From Alphaproteobacteria bacterium (GTDB lineage Bacteria; Pseudomonadota; Alphaproteobacteria; Rhodobacterales; Rhodobacteraceae): a stretch of 50,404 nt of DNA. The notes below the pieces were generated by a model. That model ran no database searches. It saw nothing but the letters and a program-made list of their open reading frames with translations, and had not been told where the DNA came from. How positions within the stretch are numbered: position 1 is the stretch's first letter; every line of letters begins with the position of its first letter. Position numbers and translations under genes: made by a program. Of this stretch, positions 43,601 through 50,404 are shown piece after piece. The DNA is taken from positions 1 to 50,404 of the forward strand of contig JAUIIR010000027.1 in the NCBI GenBank assembly GCA_030431485.1. Direction: 5' to 3'.

Positions 43601-44748
43601 CTAGCCTTGGCCCGATGGTCCGCCAGCCGGCCAGCAGCCCACTTGTGGAAGCAATGCGTCGGGCCATCCATCGCCGGAGAGAACCGTCCACCATCAAACC
43701 CAGGGGCCCGTCGCCCACGCTGCATACCTTCGACAACAAAGATGTCTTCCTCGAACACCACTTTCCACTGCTCAGAGTTCTTCTTGCGTAGGGCATCGTT
43801 CGTCTCTGGGGTGGCATAGTAGAGATGCACAAACTCTTCGGTCTGGTCCGGACCATTCGGGCGTAGAATAATTGCAAAAGCATGATCCCGATGCACACCG
43901 AGCAGAACATTGGGATAAATCGAAAGGTATTCGGCACCGGCATCCCATTTCGGTTTCAGATTCTCAAAATCTGAAAAGGTCGTCCCGGCGTCATCAGTCA
44001 ATTGGCGATAGACCAGGGTCCCCTGACCGGATGTCAGGCCGTCCATTTCAATATTGTAATGATCTTCCAGTCGGGAATAGCTGTTAAGCCCGGGGTGCAC
44101 CCACGGCAGGTGATAGCTCTCGCAATAATTCTCTACCGCCAGTTTCCAGTTGCCGTTTACGGTCAAGGTGAATCGACTGTCTGCGCCGCCATGATACAGA
44201 GGCTGTTCGAATTCAGCCCATCGCGCAATGACATCCGACATGGCGTCTTCGAAAGCAGGGGCATCACCAGACAGGTTGATCCAGACAATATCGCGCCAGA
44301 CATGGCTGCGGACTTCGATCAATCCCAATGTGCTGCGGTCCACCTCTTTATGCGAATTGAACCCCGGCCCGCCGACATGGGGCGTTGCAACCAATTGGCC
44401 CTGTGTGCTGTAGCACCAAGAATGATACGGACATCGTATTGCCCCTTCGATTTTGCGGGGCGCATCCACAAGGATCATGCCGCGATGTCGGCAGATGTTC
44501 TGAAAGACACGAACCTGATTGTCGCGTCCGCGGATTAGAAGCAAAGGGATGTCCAGAAAGTTGATCGGAACTGCGTCTCCGACCTCCGGCACATCGGCCG
44601 CGACCGCAAGACCCGCCCAACCGGAACCAAAAAGCGCGTCGCGTTCCTCGATGAATTTCTCTGGATCCGTGTAATGCGCGTTTGGGAGACCGCGTGCCTG
44701 CGCCGTCGGCTTTTGCACATCTGCCAACAAGGGATCGAGTACCGTCAT
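43597..44748 (-). CDS. Rieske non-haem iron oxygenase, alpha subunit
   Basis: A 383-residue ring-hydroxylating-type oxygenase. The Rieske [2Fe-2S] ligands are C86-x-H88 (CRHRG) and C106-x2-H109 (CPYHSW). The mononuclear iron ligands are H213 and H218 in NYCESYHLPWVHPG plus an Asp near 337. The sequence style resembles quaternary-amine or betaine demethylating oxygenases as well as aromatic ones; substrate is not assignable. The ATG at 44748 has GGAGG at five bases, which decides the start; the frame runs up to 44820. No reductase gene is adjacent. An XRE regulator lies just upstream, same strand. Confidence 0.9.
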   Translation of the reverse strand: MTVLDPLLADVQKPTAQARGLPNAHYTDPEKFIEERDALFGSGWAGLAVAADVPEVGDAVPINFLDIPLLLIRGRDNQVRVFQNICRHRGMILVDAPRKIEGAIRCPYHSWCYSTQGQLVATPHVGGPGFNSHKEVDRSTLGLIEVRSHVWRDIVWINLSGDAPAFEDAMSDVIARWAEFEQPLYHGGADSRFTLTVNGNWKLAVENYCESYHLPWVHPGLNSYSRLEDHYNIEMDGLTSGQGTLVYRQLTDDAGTTFSDFENLKPKWDAGAEYLSIYPNVLLGVHRDHAFAIILRPNGPDQTEEFVHLYYATPETNDALRKKNSEQWKVVFEEDIFVVEGMQRGRRAPGFDGGRFSPAMDGPTHCFHKWAAGRLADHRAKAR

Positions 44749-44851
44749 CGCAACCTCCATAGCCGGTGTAACGGTCATTTTGTTGAGGTGACTCTTCAGG
44801 GTCGCGTCCGATCGCGACACGAAGTGCCGCAGACCGACCAGCGTTCATTGC

Positions 44852-45646
44852 TCAGAAAAACGGCTCATCAATCCGCAATTGTTTGATTTCGTACGGCACG
44901 AGATCCGCCTCAGAGCAAAACCCGCAATTGCGCGCAGCCTTTCGGACCTTGGCGCCGTCGCGTCCAAGATATTCATAGACCAAACGTGCGACGCGGGAAG
45001 ACGATGTGTTTTCCCGGACGGTCCGCACAGTGTATCCAACCCAATAGTTGTTCTGAAACGATGGAACCTGCGCGAAAAAGTTGAAAGAGGTTGTGAGCGA
45101 GTTGCGACGGCTCACAAGTGCAGAAACGCCGCCTTCCTGAGCCATCAGAAGGCCGCGGAATTCGCGATTATGGGCTGTCGCAGGTATCCCTTGTTGTGCC
45201 ATGGCTTCTTTGGCCTCGAAACCGCGCAGAAAGACCGCGTCATCTTTGCGGTACACGTAGACCAGCCCCTGAATGAACAGGCTGTCATCGACAAAACTTC
45301 GCCGCACGAACCTGTAAAAACCGGATGGAAAGATCGCTTCCTGTAGTTGAACCACGCCACCCAGCAGAAAATCGCTGATCTCGGGATGTGCCAGCAATGC
45401 AGTCGATCCGGTGTCAATCTCTTCGAGAGGCTCCAGAATGATCCGGGCATCCACTTTGAAGTATTGGCAAATGCGAAACAGGACATCGGGTCGCGGAAAG
45501 CTTTCGCCAGACAAATACCTGTTAAATTGTGTCCGGTTTATACCAAGATCACGACACAGCGCCGAGATCGATTCAGTTGATTTTGCCAACTCGCGCAGAT
45601 TGGCGCCAAGCGTGTTGCGCAATTCTGATGGGCTAGGGGGTGTCAC
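44852..45646 (-). CDS. XRE-type HTH regulator with large C-terminal domain
   Basis: A 264-residue regulator. Residues ~8-60 are a Cro/C1-type HTH (LGANLRELAKSTESISALCRDLGINRTQFNRYLSGESFPR in parts). The remaining ~200 residues form a domain without a name I recognise, possibly ligand-sensing, with four aromatic-rich patches (FYRFVRRSFVDDSLFIQGLVYVYR). The start is GTG at 45646 with GAAGG eight to nine bases upstream. Same-strand position 103 bases before the Rieske gene suggests that it controls that oxygenase. Confidence 0.85.
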   Translation of the reverse strand: MTPPSPSELRNTLGANLRELAKSTESISALCRDLGINRTQFNRYLSGESFPRPDVLFRICQYFKVDARIILEPLEEIDTGSTALLAHPEISDFLLGGVVQLQEAIFPSGFYRFVRRSFVDDSLFIQGLVYVYRKDDAVFLRGFEAKEAMAQQGIPATAHNREFRGLLMAQEGGVSALVSRRNSLTTSFNFFAQVPSFQNNYWVGYTVRTVRENTSSSRVARLVYEYLGRDGAKVRKAARNCGFCSEADLVPYEIKQLRIDEPFF

Positions 45647-45917
45647 GTGGCAGACCTTCCCAGATCGATATTAGACTCGCATATCGGCCACCATTAAAAT
45701 ACAACTATAAGAACAAAACCGACGGCATTACTCACTTTTTCCCTTCACCTGAGAGGCAATCGGACTAGAGTGTGATGCTAAGTAGTGTCATTGTTGATGC
45801 GAAGTCACGTCAGGGTCAACCTCATTTGACACAAATTATATCAGTGCGACCCACAGTTCGGGATGTCTTGTTGCGAAAAAAATTAACACATTAGGCTTCT
45901 AAGATGGGGACCTTAAT
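45647..45917. other. AT-rich divergent promoter region
   Basis: About 270 bases of distinctly AT-rich DNA between the XRE regulator (minus) and a small plus-strand gene. A TTGACA occurs at 45826-45831 on the plus strand but lacks a good -10 at 17 bases. No gene seen. Confidence 0.45.
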
Positions 45918-46295
45918 ATGAAACCGCAGACTATGTTCGGTGTTGTACTGTGGTCAGATGCGGCCGCACAGAAAGCAGTTATTTGGTGCGAAGATCAAGG
46001 TGAACTGGCATTCTATACGCCAGCAGACGTCAGCGTAGACGACGCGCCGTCGCTTGATGCGGGTGATCTCATCCGATTTGACGTGATTTTGCAGGAAAAC
46101 GTGCGCAAGGCGCGCAACCCCGAGGTGCTGATGCCCTCGCATTCGCCTGAACTGCCGCAGAAATTGCGCTCTGGCAGCTCGGACATTCCAGTTCAGAATC
46201 CGCCCAAGAAGGCAGCCGCGTCCACGGGTAAAGTGGTTTCCCTGTCCGAATACTTTGATACAGGTGCGCCGCGGAAAATCGCCTGTTCCGGATAA
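45918..46295 (+). CDS. Hypothetical small protein, possibly OB/cold-shock-like
   Basis: A 125-residue protein. The N-terminal ~65 residues (MFGVVLWSDAAAQKAVIWC, then GELAFYTPADV and LIRFDVILQENVRKARNPEVL) follow the strand pattern of a degenerate cold-shock/OB domain, with G-x-V-x-W in place of the RNA-binding aromatics. The C-terminal half is Pro/Ser/Lys-rich and probably unstructured. The ATG is preceded by GGGGA at eight bases. I am unsure of any function. Confidence 0.65.
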   Translation: MKPQTMFGVVLWSDAAAQKAVIWCEDQGELAFYTPADVSVDDAPSLDAGDLIRFDVILQENVRKARNPEVLMPSHSPELPQKLRSGSSDIPVQNPPKKAAASTGKVVSLSEYFDTGAPRKIACSG

Positions 46296-46309
46296 CACGC
46301 TACGCTCAA

Positions 46310-46327
46310 GGGGCGAAACCTCGCCCC
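46310..46327. terminator. Hairpin between convergent genes
   Basis: GGGGCGA (46310-46316) pairs with TCGCCCC (46321-46327) across a four-base loop AACC, between the small plus-strand gene and ilvH. No T-run follows, so termination is uncertain. Confidence 0.4.
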
Positions 46328-46346
46328 AGAGCGGCTTACGTCGCGA

Positions 46347-46907
46347 TCAGACTCCGCGAGACAATGCGGCAACGCCCGTGCGGGCCACTTCGACCAATCC
46401 CAAAGGGCGCATCAGGTCGACAAATGCATCCACCTTTTCCGGTGTGCCTGTGATCTGAAACACAAAGCTTTCCAGCGTGCTGTCGACGACCTGCGCGCGG
46501 AAGATATCCGCCAGCCGCAGTGCCTCTACGCGCTTGTCTCCAGAGCCTTCCACCTTGATCAGGGCGAGTTCGCGCTCGACCGAGCCACCCTCTACGGTAA
46601 GGTCGTGGACCTCATGAACGGGCACGATCCGTCCCAGCTGGGCTTTGATCTGTTCGATGACCTGCGGTGTCCCCGTGGTCACAATGGTGATCCGGCTGGT
46701 ATGGCCCGTGTGATCCACCTCTGCCACTGTCAGGCTGTCAATATTGTAGCCACGGCCTGAAAAGAGACCGATCACCCGCGCGAGAACGCCCGGTTCATTG
46801 TCGACAAGCACGGCAAGCGTATGGGTTTCCTGGACGTCAGAGAATGTCGGTCTCAGGTTGTACGCGGAGTGCTTGGTCGAGCCTTTTTTGATGTTCAGCG
46901 GTGACAT
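46347..46907 (-). CDS. ilvH: Acetolactate synthase small (regulatory) subunit
   Basis: A 186-residue regulatory subunit that binds valine and raises catalytic subunit activity. An ACT domain is clear: THTLAVLVDNEPGVLARVIGLFSGRGYNIDSL (in parts, ~28-60), VAEVDHTGHTSRITIVT, then a C-terminal ACT-like domain with ELALIKVEGSG and FVFQITGTPEKVDAFVDLM. The start at 46907 has a GAAGAAG purine run two to three bases upstream, supplied by a dispersed 22-base repeat. It lies 113 bases after the ilvB stop with two hairpins between, so stoichiometry may be tuned. Confidence 0.95.
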   Translation of the reverse strand: MSPLNIKKGSTKHSAYNLRPTFSDVQETHTLAVLVDNEPGVLARVIGLFSGRGYNIDSLTVAEVDHTGHTSRITIVTTGTPQVIEQIKAQLGRIVPVHEVHDLTVEGGSVERELALIKVEGSGDKRVEALRLADIFRAQVVDSTLESFVFQITGTPEKVDAFVDLMRPLGLVEVARTGVAALSRGV

Positions 46908-46910
46908 GAT

Positions 46911-46932
46911 CTTCTTCTTTTTCCAAATATGC
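46911..46932 (-). repeat. Dispersed 22-base repeat, copy 2
   Basis: On the minus strand this copy is identical to the repeat at 9986-10007. Here it is the leader just before the ilvH start and provides its Shine-Dalgarno-like purines. Confidence 0.8.
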
Positions 46933-46939
46933 CGGGGGT

Positions 46940-46987
46940 GTGGGGGCGGGCCCCCACCAAAAGGGCGGTTTGGGGGATTTGCCCCCA
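46940..46987 (-). promoter_or_regulatory. Two intercistronic hairpins between ilvB and ilvH
   Basis: GTGGGGGC-GG-GCCCCCAC (46940-46957) is an 8-bp inverted repeat. TGGGGG-N5-CCCCCA (46971-46987) is a second. The arms of the two could also pair with each other. They may slow decay or reduce translation of the downstream cistron. Confidence 0.6.
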
Positions 46988-47020
46988 CGAAGCGATAGGG
47001 CTTTGAACTTTATTAATCGC

Positions 47021-48775
47021 CTAAACCATGACTGCGCCTTTGGAGCCGATGGCGTCCTTGGTGCTCGCTTCGCCCAGAAGCATCTTGTTGTGCGGTTCGC
47101 CCGACGGGATCATCGGGAAGCAGTTTTCATGCTTCTCAACCAGACAATCAAAGATCACCGGGCCATCATAATCCAGCATTTCCATGATCGCATCGTCGAG
47201 ATCCGCCGGATCCTGACAGAGAATACCCTTGCAGCCGAAGGCTTCGGCGAGCTTCACAAAGTCGGGCAGCGCCTCGGACCACGAATGCGAATAGCGTTCA
47301 CCGTGAAGCAACTCCTGCCACTGGCGCACCATGCCGAGGCGTTCATTGTTCAGTATGAACTGTTTGACCGGCAAACGGTACTGCACCGCAGTGCCCATTT
47401 CCTGCATGTTCATCAACCAGGACGCCTCACCCGCCACATTGATAACCAGTGCGTCGGGATGGGCCACTTGCACACCGATAGACGCAGGCGTGCCATACCC
47501 CATTGTTCCCAGCCCACCGGAGGTCATCCAACGGTTCGGATCCTCGAACCCCAGATATTGCGCAGCCCACATCTGATGCTGGCCCACCTCTGTGGTGATA
47601 TAGCGATCACGTCCCTTCGTCAGTTGCTCAAGCCGGTCCAGCGCATGCTGTGGGCGGATGGCTTTGGCTGATGGTTTGTACTTGAGACAATCAACCGCGC
47701 GCCATTGTTCGATCTGCTGCCACCATTTCTGAATGGCTTCCTTGTTGACCTTGCGACCACGGGCTTTCCACACTTTGAGCACGTCTTCAAGAACATGGCC
47801 CACATCACCAATGATCGGCATGTCGACGCGGATTACCTTGTTGATCGAGCTGGGGTCAATGTCGATATGTGCCTTGCGCGACTTCGGGCTGAACGCGTCG
47901 AGTCGACCCGTGATACGGTCGTCGAAGCGCGCCCCGACATTGATCATGAGATCGCAGCCATGCATGGCAAGGTTGGCCTCGTAAAGGCCGTGCATGCCCA
48001 GCATCCCCAGCCAGTTCTTGCCCGACGCAGGATAACAGCCGAGGCCCATGAGGGTGGACGTGATCGGAATGCCGGTTGCGTCCACCAGTTCACGCAGAAG
48101 CTGGCTTGCTCCGGGGCCGGAATTAATCACGCCGCCGCCTGTGTAAAAGATCGGGCGCTCCGCGGTTTCGATGGCTTCAACCAGTTGCGTGATGGTTTCC
48201 ATGTCACCCTTCACCTGCGGCTGGTAATGGCTGACCTTCGCCTTGGCTTTCTCAGTGTATGTGCCGGTCGCGAATTGGACATCCTTGGGAATGTCCACAA
48301 GTACGGGACCGGGGCGGCCGGTCGTTGCGACGTGAAACGCTTCATGCAAAACGCCGGACAGCGTATCGGTATCTTTCACAAGCCAGTTATGTTTGGTGCA
48401 GGGCCGGGTGATGCCAACGGTGTCAGCCTCCTGAAAGGCGTCCGAGCCGATCATGAAGGTCGGCACCTGTCCGGTGAGAACGACAATCGGAATGCTGTCC
48501 ATCAACGCGTCGGTCAGGCCCGTCACCGCGTTAGTGGCGCCGGGGCCAGAGGTCACAAGCACCACACCCGGCTTGCCCGTGGCGCGGGCATAGCCTTCTG
48601 CGGCATGCACAGCGCCTTGCTCGTGGCGCACCAGGTAGTGGCGAATGCCGTTCTGCTGAAAAATTTCATCATAAATCGGTAGCACAGCGCCACCGGGATA
48701 CCCGAATACTGTGTCCACACCCTGATCCTTCAGGGATTGAACCACCATTTTCGCTCCGGTCATCTGACGTGTCAT
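47021..48775 (-). CDS. ilvB: Acetolactate synthase large (catalytic) subunit
   Basis: A 584-residue thiamine-diphosphate enzyme, first common step of valine, leucine and isoleucine synthesis. The N-terminus has VFGYPGGAVLPIYD with the cofactor-activating Glu (HEQGAVHAAEGYARATGK); the FAD/hydrophobic middle region is normal; the ThDP/Mg motif is AGEASWLMNMQEM...LNNERLGM (near 448-480). The usual GDG/GDA Asp at the metal site is Glu here, perhaps a lineage trait. GGAG lies eight bases before the ATG. A leader peptide and attenuator precede it. Confidence 0.96.
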   Translation of the reverse strand: MTRQMTGAKMVVQSLKDQGVDTVFGYPGGAVLPIYDEIFQQNGIRHYLVRHEQGAVHAAEGYARATGKPGVVLVTSGPGATNAVTGLTDALMDSIPIVVLTGQVPTFMIGSDAFQEADTVGITRPCTKHNWLVKDTDTLSGVLHEAFHVATTGRPGPVLVDIPKDVQFATGTYTEKAKAKVSHYQPQVKGDMETITQLVEAIETAERPIFYTGGGVINSGPGASQLLRELVDATGIPITSTLMGLGCYPASGKNWLGMLGMHGLYEANLAMHGCDLMINVGARFDDRITGRLDAFSPKSRKAHIDIDPSSINKVIRVDMPIIGDVGHVLEDVLKVWKARGRKVNKEAIQKWWQQIEQWRAVDCLKYKPSAKAIRPQHALDRLEQLTKGRDRYITTEVGQHQMWAAQYLGFEDPNRWMTSGGLGTMGYGTPASIGVQVAHPDALVINVAGEASWLMNMQEMGTAVQYRLPVKQFILNNERLGMVRQWQELLHGERYSHSWSEALPDFVKLAEAFGCKGILCQDPADLDDAIMEMLDYDGPVIFDCLVEKHENCFPMIPSGEPHNKMLLGEASTKDAIGSKGAVMV

Positions 48776-48814
48776 CGCTTTGCTCCGTTTACAGACACTT
48801 CTGTTCGTTACGCG

Positions 48815-48843
48815 AAAAAAAACCCCCGATGTTCAGTCGGGGG
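48815..48843 (-). terminator. ilvBH attenuator terminator
   Basis: On the minus strand CCCCCGA (48829-48823 complement region) pairs with TCGGGGG around a seven-base loop and is followed by T8. It lies between the leader peptide and ilvB, 40 bases before the ilvB start, so it would abort transcription unless anti-terminated. Confidence 0.88.
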
Positions 48844-48868
48844 AGCATGGGGCTTCGGTCTGGTTCCG

Positions 48869-48916
48869 TTACCGGGCCATGCGCTCTTTCTCTACAATGA
48901 CTAGCACTCGTGCCAT
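48869..48916 (-). CDS. ilvL: ilv leader peptide MARVLVIVEKERMAR
   Basis: A 15-residue peptide coding frame with AGGAG five bases upstream. Codons 4-8 are Val-Leu-Val-Ile-Val, the three end products of the ilv pathway. Its TAA stop is at 48869-48871. Stalling at these codons when branched-chain aminoacyl-tRNAs are low is the classical attenuation input. Between stop and terminator, GCATGG and CCATGC can pair, with CGGT/ACCG nested inside; this hairpin overlaps the end of the reading frame and could be the switch. Very strong match to the known attenuator layout, though the exact alternative fold is not proven. Confidence 0.88.
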   Translation of the reverse strand: MARVLVIVEKERMAR

Positions 48917-48940
48917 GTCGGCTCCTTTTCGCGTGGGCGG

Positions 48941-48969
48941 ACCTTATGGCGAGGCTCAAGGGGCGTCAA
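48941..48969 (-). promoter_or_regulatory. ilvBH promoter
   Basis: On the minus strand TTGACG (48969-48964) and TAAGGT (48946-48941) are 17 bases apart. The transcript would start near 48934 and reach the leader ATG at 48916 after a short leader. Confidence 0.65.
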
Positions 48970-49162
48970 CATCGAAAACGAAGAAAAAAGTACCGTCGAG
49001 GCAAAAAATTTTGTCATTTATTACCGGCAATAGCGTTTCGGCGAAATAAACAGAAATTCGATCGGGTTTTGCTGCGCATTTCTGCCGAGTCGCGCTGCGG
49101 CAACACATGCTGTGTGCGCTTGCGCGCGGAAATGTGAATTGCGCCAAGTCGATCGCCGCGCA

Positions 49163-49183
49163 TAAACTGAACCGAACAGTTTA
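49163..49183. promoter_or_regulatory. TetR-like inverted repeat upstream of a small exported protein
   Basis: TAAACTG-N7-CAGTTTA is a perfect 7-bp inverted repeat with a seven-base spacer, 37 bases before the gene at 49220. It resembles operators of TetR-family repressors; no such regulator gene is in the window. Confidence 0.5.
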
Positions 49184-49219
49184 CCATTGTCGTGATCGTT
49201 TATCGTAAAGGAGGCTCAG

Positions 49220-49501
49220 ATGTTGGGAAAACGCAATCACCGCGCGGCGGCATTCTCGACGTGCCATGCGATTGTCCTGTCGCTATTTATTGTGCTGGCT
49301 CATCTCATGACGGTTGGCGCGGCTGAACGGTCTGTTCAGGTTTCTGGCGCTGATGCGACGCCCGGCGCACCGACAGGCCAGTGCGTCTCTCTGGAGACCT
49401 TTACACATTTTGGTGTCGGGTGTGCGGTGCTCTTGCCAGCTCAAGCACCTCAGCGGACGGGCGTTGGTGTCGTGATCTGGCAACGTGGTGCCTGGCTCTG
49501 A
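49220..49501 (+). CDS. Small exported protein of unknown function
   Basis: A 93-residue product with a signal peptide (about 1-34, VLSLFIVLAHLMTVGAA). The mature ~59 residues contain two Cys (QCVSLETFTHFGVGC) that could form a disulfide. A very strong AAAGGAGG lies five bases before the ATG. It is separated from the ilv promoter by a candidate operator. No similarity recognised. Confidence 0.7.
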   Translation: MLGKRNHRAAAFSTCHAIVLSLFIVLAHLMTVGAAERSVQVSGADATPGAPTGQCVSLETFTHFGVGCAVLLPAQAPQRTGVGVVIWQRGAWL

Positions 49502-49789
49502 AACACTGAAGTTGACTAAGCAAGTGACCGCGTCGAACGGTCGGCTGCGTGACCCGGGTTCCGTTAAGTAAGGCGTCGTCGCGCGCAATCAAGGCTTGAT
49601 AGCGCTAGCGCACAATTTCACAAAAAATCGAAGGAAATCCGCAATTTCTGCCTAAAATTTAAACGTCCGTTGCTGAAGTTAAACATTTGCATTCAGATTT
49701 TTTTCTGATTACCGTCCGCCCCACTAAATGATCCGCGCAAACAGCGGACTGGCTGTTTTTGTGCATCCAAAACTCAGGGGAGGAAATAC
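49502..49789. other. AT-rich upstream region of the TRAP gene
   Basis: About 290 bases without a gene. Contents: a 10-base palindrome GCGCTAGCGC (49602-49611) and TCAGA-T6-TCTGA (49693-49708). Likely promoter/operator region of the TRAP transporter operon. Confidence 0.5.
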
Positions 49790-50404
49790 ATGGATCGTCG
49801 TTCTTTCTTGCGGACGTCTACCGTAGGGGCAGGGGCTGCCGCAGCAGCAACGCTGGCCGCACCAGCAATCGCTCAGGGCAACCGGACACTGACAATGGTC
49901 ACGTCGGTTCCCGACGGCTTCGCGATCTTTGATGACGCGGCACAGCTGGCAATCGACTACATCACGGCGATGACCGATGGCGCGCTGTCGTTCAATAAGA
50001 TGCCTGCAGGCTCGCTCGTAGGCGCTTTCGAAGTGTTCGACGCTGTGTCGACCGGTCAGGCCGATGTGTATCACTCGGCTGAATACTACTTCCTCAACAA
50101 GCACCCGGCTTTCGCCTTCTTTACATCCGTTCCGTTCGGCATGACCGCTCAGGAAATGGCGAACTGGTACTATCGTCGTGACGGTCAAGCGCTGCACGAT
50201 GATCTGTCGTCGCTCTTCAACATCAAGCCGATCATGTGCGGCATGACAGCAATGCAGCCGGGTGGTTGGTTCAACGGCGAGATCAATTCGGTTGAAGATC
50301 TTCAGGGTCTGCGCTTTCGCATGCCCGGTCAGGGCGGTCAGGTGCTGGGTCGTCTCGGCGCCTCCGTTCAGAACATCCCCGGCGGCGAAATCTATCAAGC
50401 GCTT
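49790..50404 (+). CDS. TRAP transporter solute-binding protein (DctP-type), truncated by window end
   Basis: The first 205 residues of a periplasmic solute receptor. It begins MDRRSFLRTSTVGAGAAAAA, a Tat signal with the RRSFLR motif, and an AIAQ cleavage site. The mature part shows the TRAP DctP pattern: LTMVTSVPDGFAIFDDAAQ and EDLQGLRFRMPGQGGQVLGRLGASVQNIPGGE. A strong GGGGAGGAAATAC ribosome site precedes the ATG at 49790. The gene continues beyond the window, where the DctQ/DctM membrane subunits are expected. Tat export suggests a folded, perhaps ligand- or cofactor-bound, receptor. Ligand is not identifiable. Confidence 0.93.
   Translation, partial: MDRRSFLRTSTVGAGAAAAATLAAPAIAQGNRTLTMVTSVPDGFAIFDDAAQLAIDYITAMTDGALSFNKMPAGSLVGAFEVFDAVSTGQADVYHSAEYYFLNKHPAFAFFTSVPFGMTAQEMANWYYRRDGQALHDDLSSLFNIKPIMCGMTAMQPGGWFNGEINSVEDLQGLRFRMPGQGGQVLGRLGASVQNIPGGEIYQAL

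Noticed and set aside
47705..48682. A 325-codon plus-strand frame opposite ilvB
   Set aside because: Antisense to the acetolactate synthase gene; no domain recognised.
49602..49611. GCGCTAGCGC palindrome as the same operator type as at satD
   Set aside because: It lacks the six-base spacer, so the shared TAGCGC arms are likely coincidental in GC-rich DNA.

Overview
The window looks like chromosomal DNA of a marine Roseobacter-group alphaproteobacterium (Rhodobacteraceae). The basis is GC-rich coding DNA, ALA synthase (hemA) for haem, an FnrL-type box in front of hemA, a ferredoxin-dependent sulfite/APS reductase operon with DUF934 and DUF2849 members, TRAP and Rieske genes, and a dispersed motif of the ATATTTGG...AAGAAGAAG type. 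Species assignment is inference; no database was consulted.

Layout. 1-2.4 kb: the 5' end of a probable transposase at the left edge, then a molybdenum-hydroxylase maturation pair (XdhC family plus molybdopterin-binding protein). 2.4-4.4 kb: infC with a non-canonical ATA start, a small membrane peptide and a glycosyltransferase. 4.4-9.9 kb: ferredoxin-NADP reductase and the cobA-DUF2849-cysI-cysH-DUF934 sulfur assimilation operon, divergent from an Lrp-type regulator. 10-13.5 kb: cytochrome P450, tpiA, a 2OG-Fe(II) oxygenase and a GFA-type protein. 13.6-16.9 kb: erpA-like scaffold, a DUF3307/SatD two-gene module with a palindromic leader, TfoX-like, DUF59 and globin genes. 17-24.5 kb: a RimB-RimK fusion, tgt, lon and an HU-like protein. 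24.5-26.2 kb: two tRNA-Val and two identical tRNA-Asp genes around a LytTR membrane regulator. 26.2-29.1 kb: haloacetate-dehalogenase-like hydrolase, membrane protein and M20 peptidase. 29.2-33.6 kb: hemA, a RodZ-like protein and ispG. 33.6-43.1 kb: DsbA-like protein, BepA-like M48 protease, aminotransferase, amidase, PBP1A, prfB and DUF2189. 43.4-45.6 kb: an XRE regulator, a Rieske oxygenase and a 72-residue protein. 46.3-49 kb: ilvBH preceded by an intact leader-peptide attenuator. 49.8 kb to the end: a truncated TRAP solute receptor.

How genes work together. cobA makes the siroheme precursor, cysH reduces APS/PAPS, cysI reduces sulfite, and fpr probably supplies reduced ferredoxin. The M48 protease and DsbA-like protein form a periplasmic quality-control pair. 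amiC and PBP1A both act on peptidoglycan. ilvB and ilvH form acetolactate synthase, controlled by a Val/Leu/Ile-rich leader peptide and terminator.

Most speculative but most interesting is the SatD-DUF3307 pair. SatD carries two Asp residues 44 positions apart in a pattern that resembles class III nucleotide cyclases, ends in a helix-turn-helix, overlaps a palindromic operator candidate, and is followed by a polytopic membrane protein. This could be a small signalling or defence-like module; the idea rests on motif pattern only.
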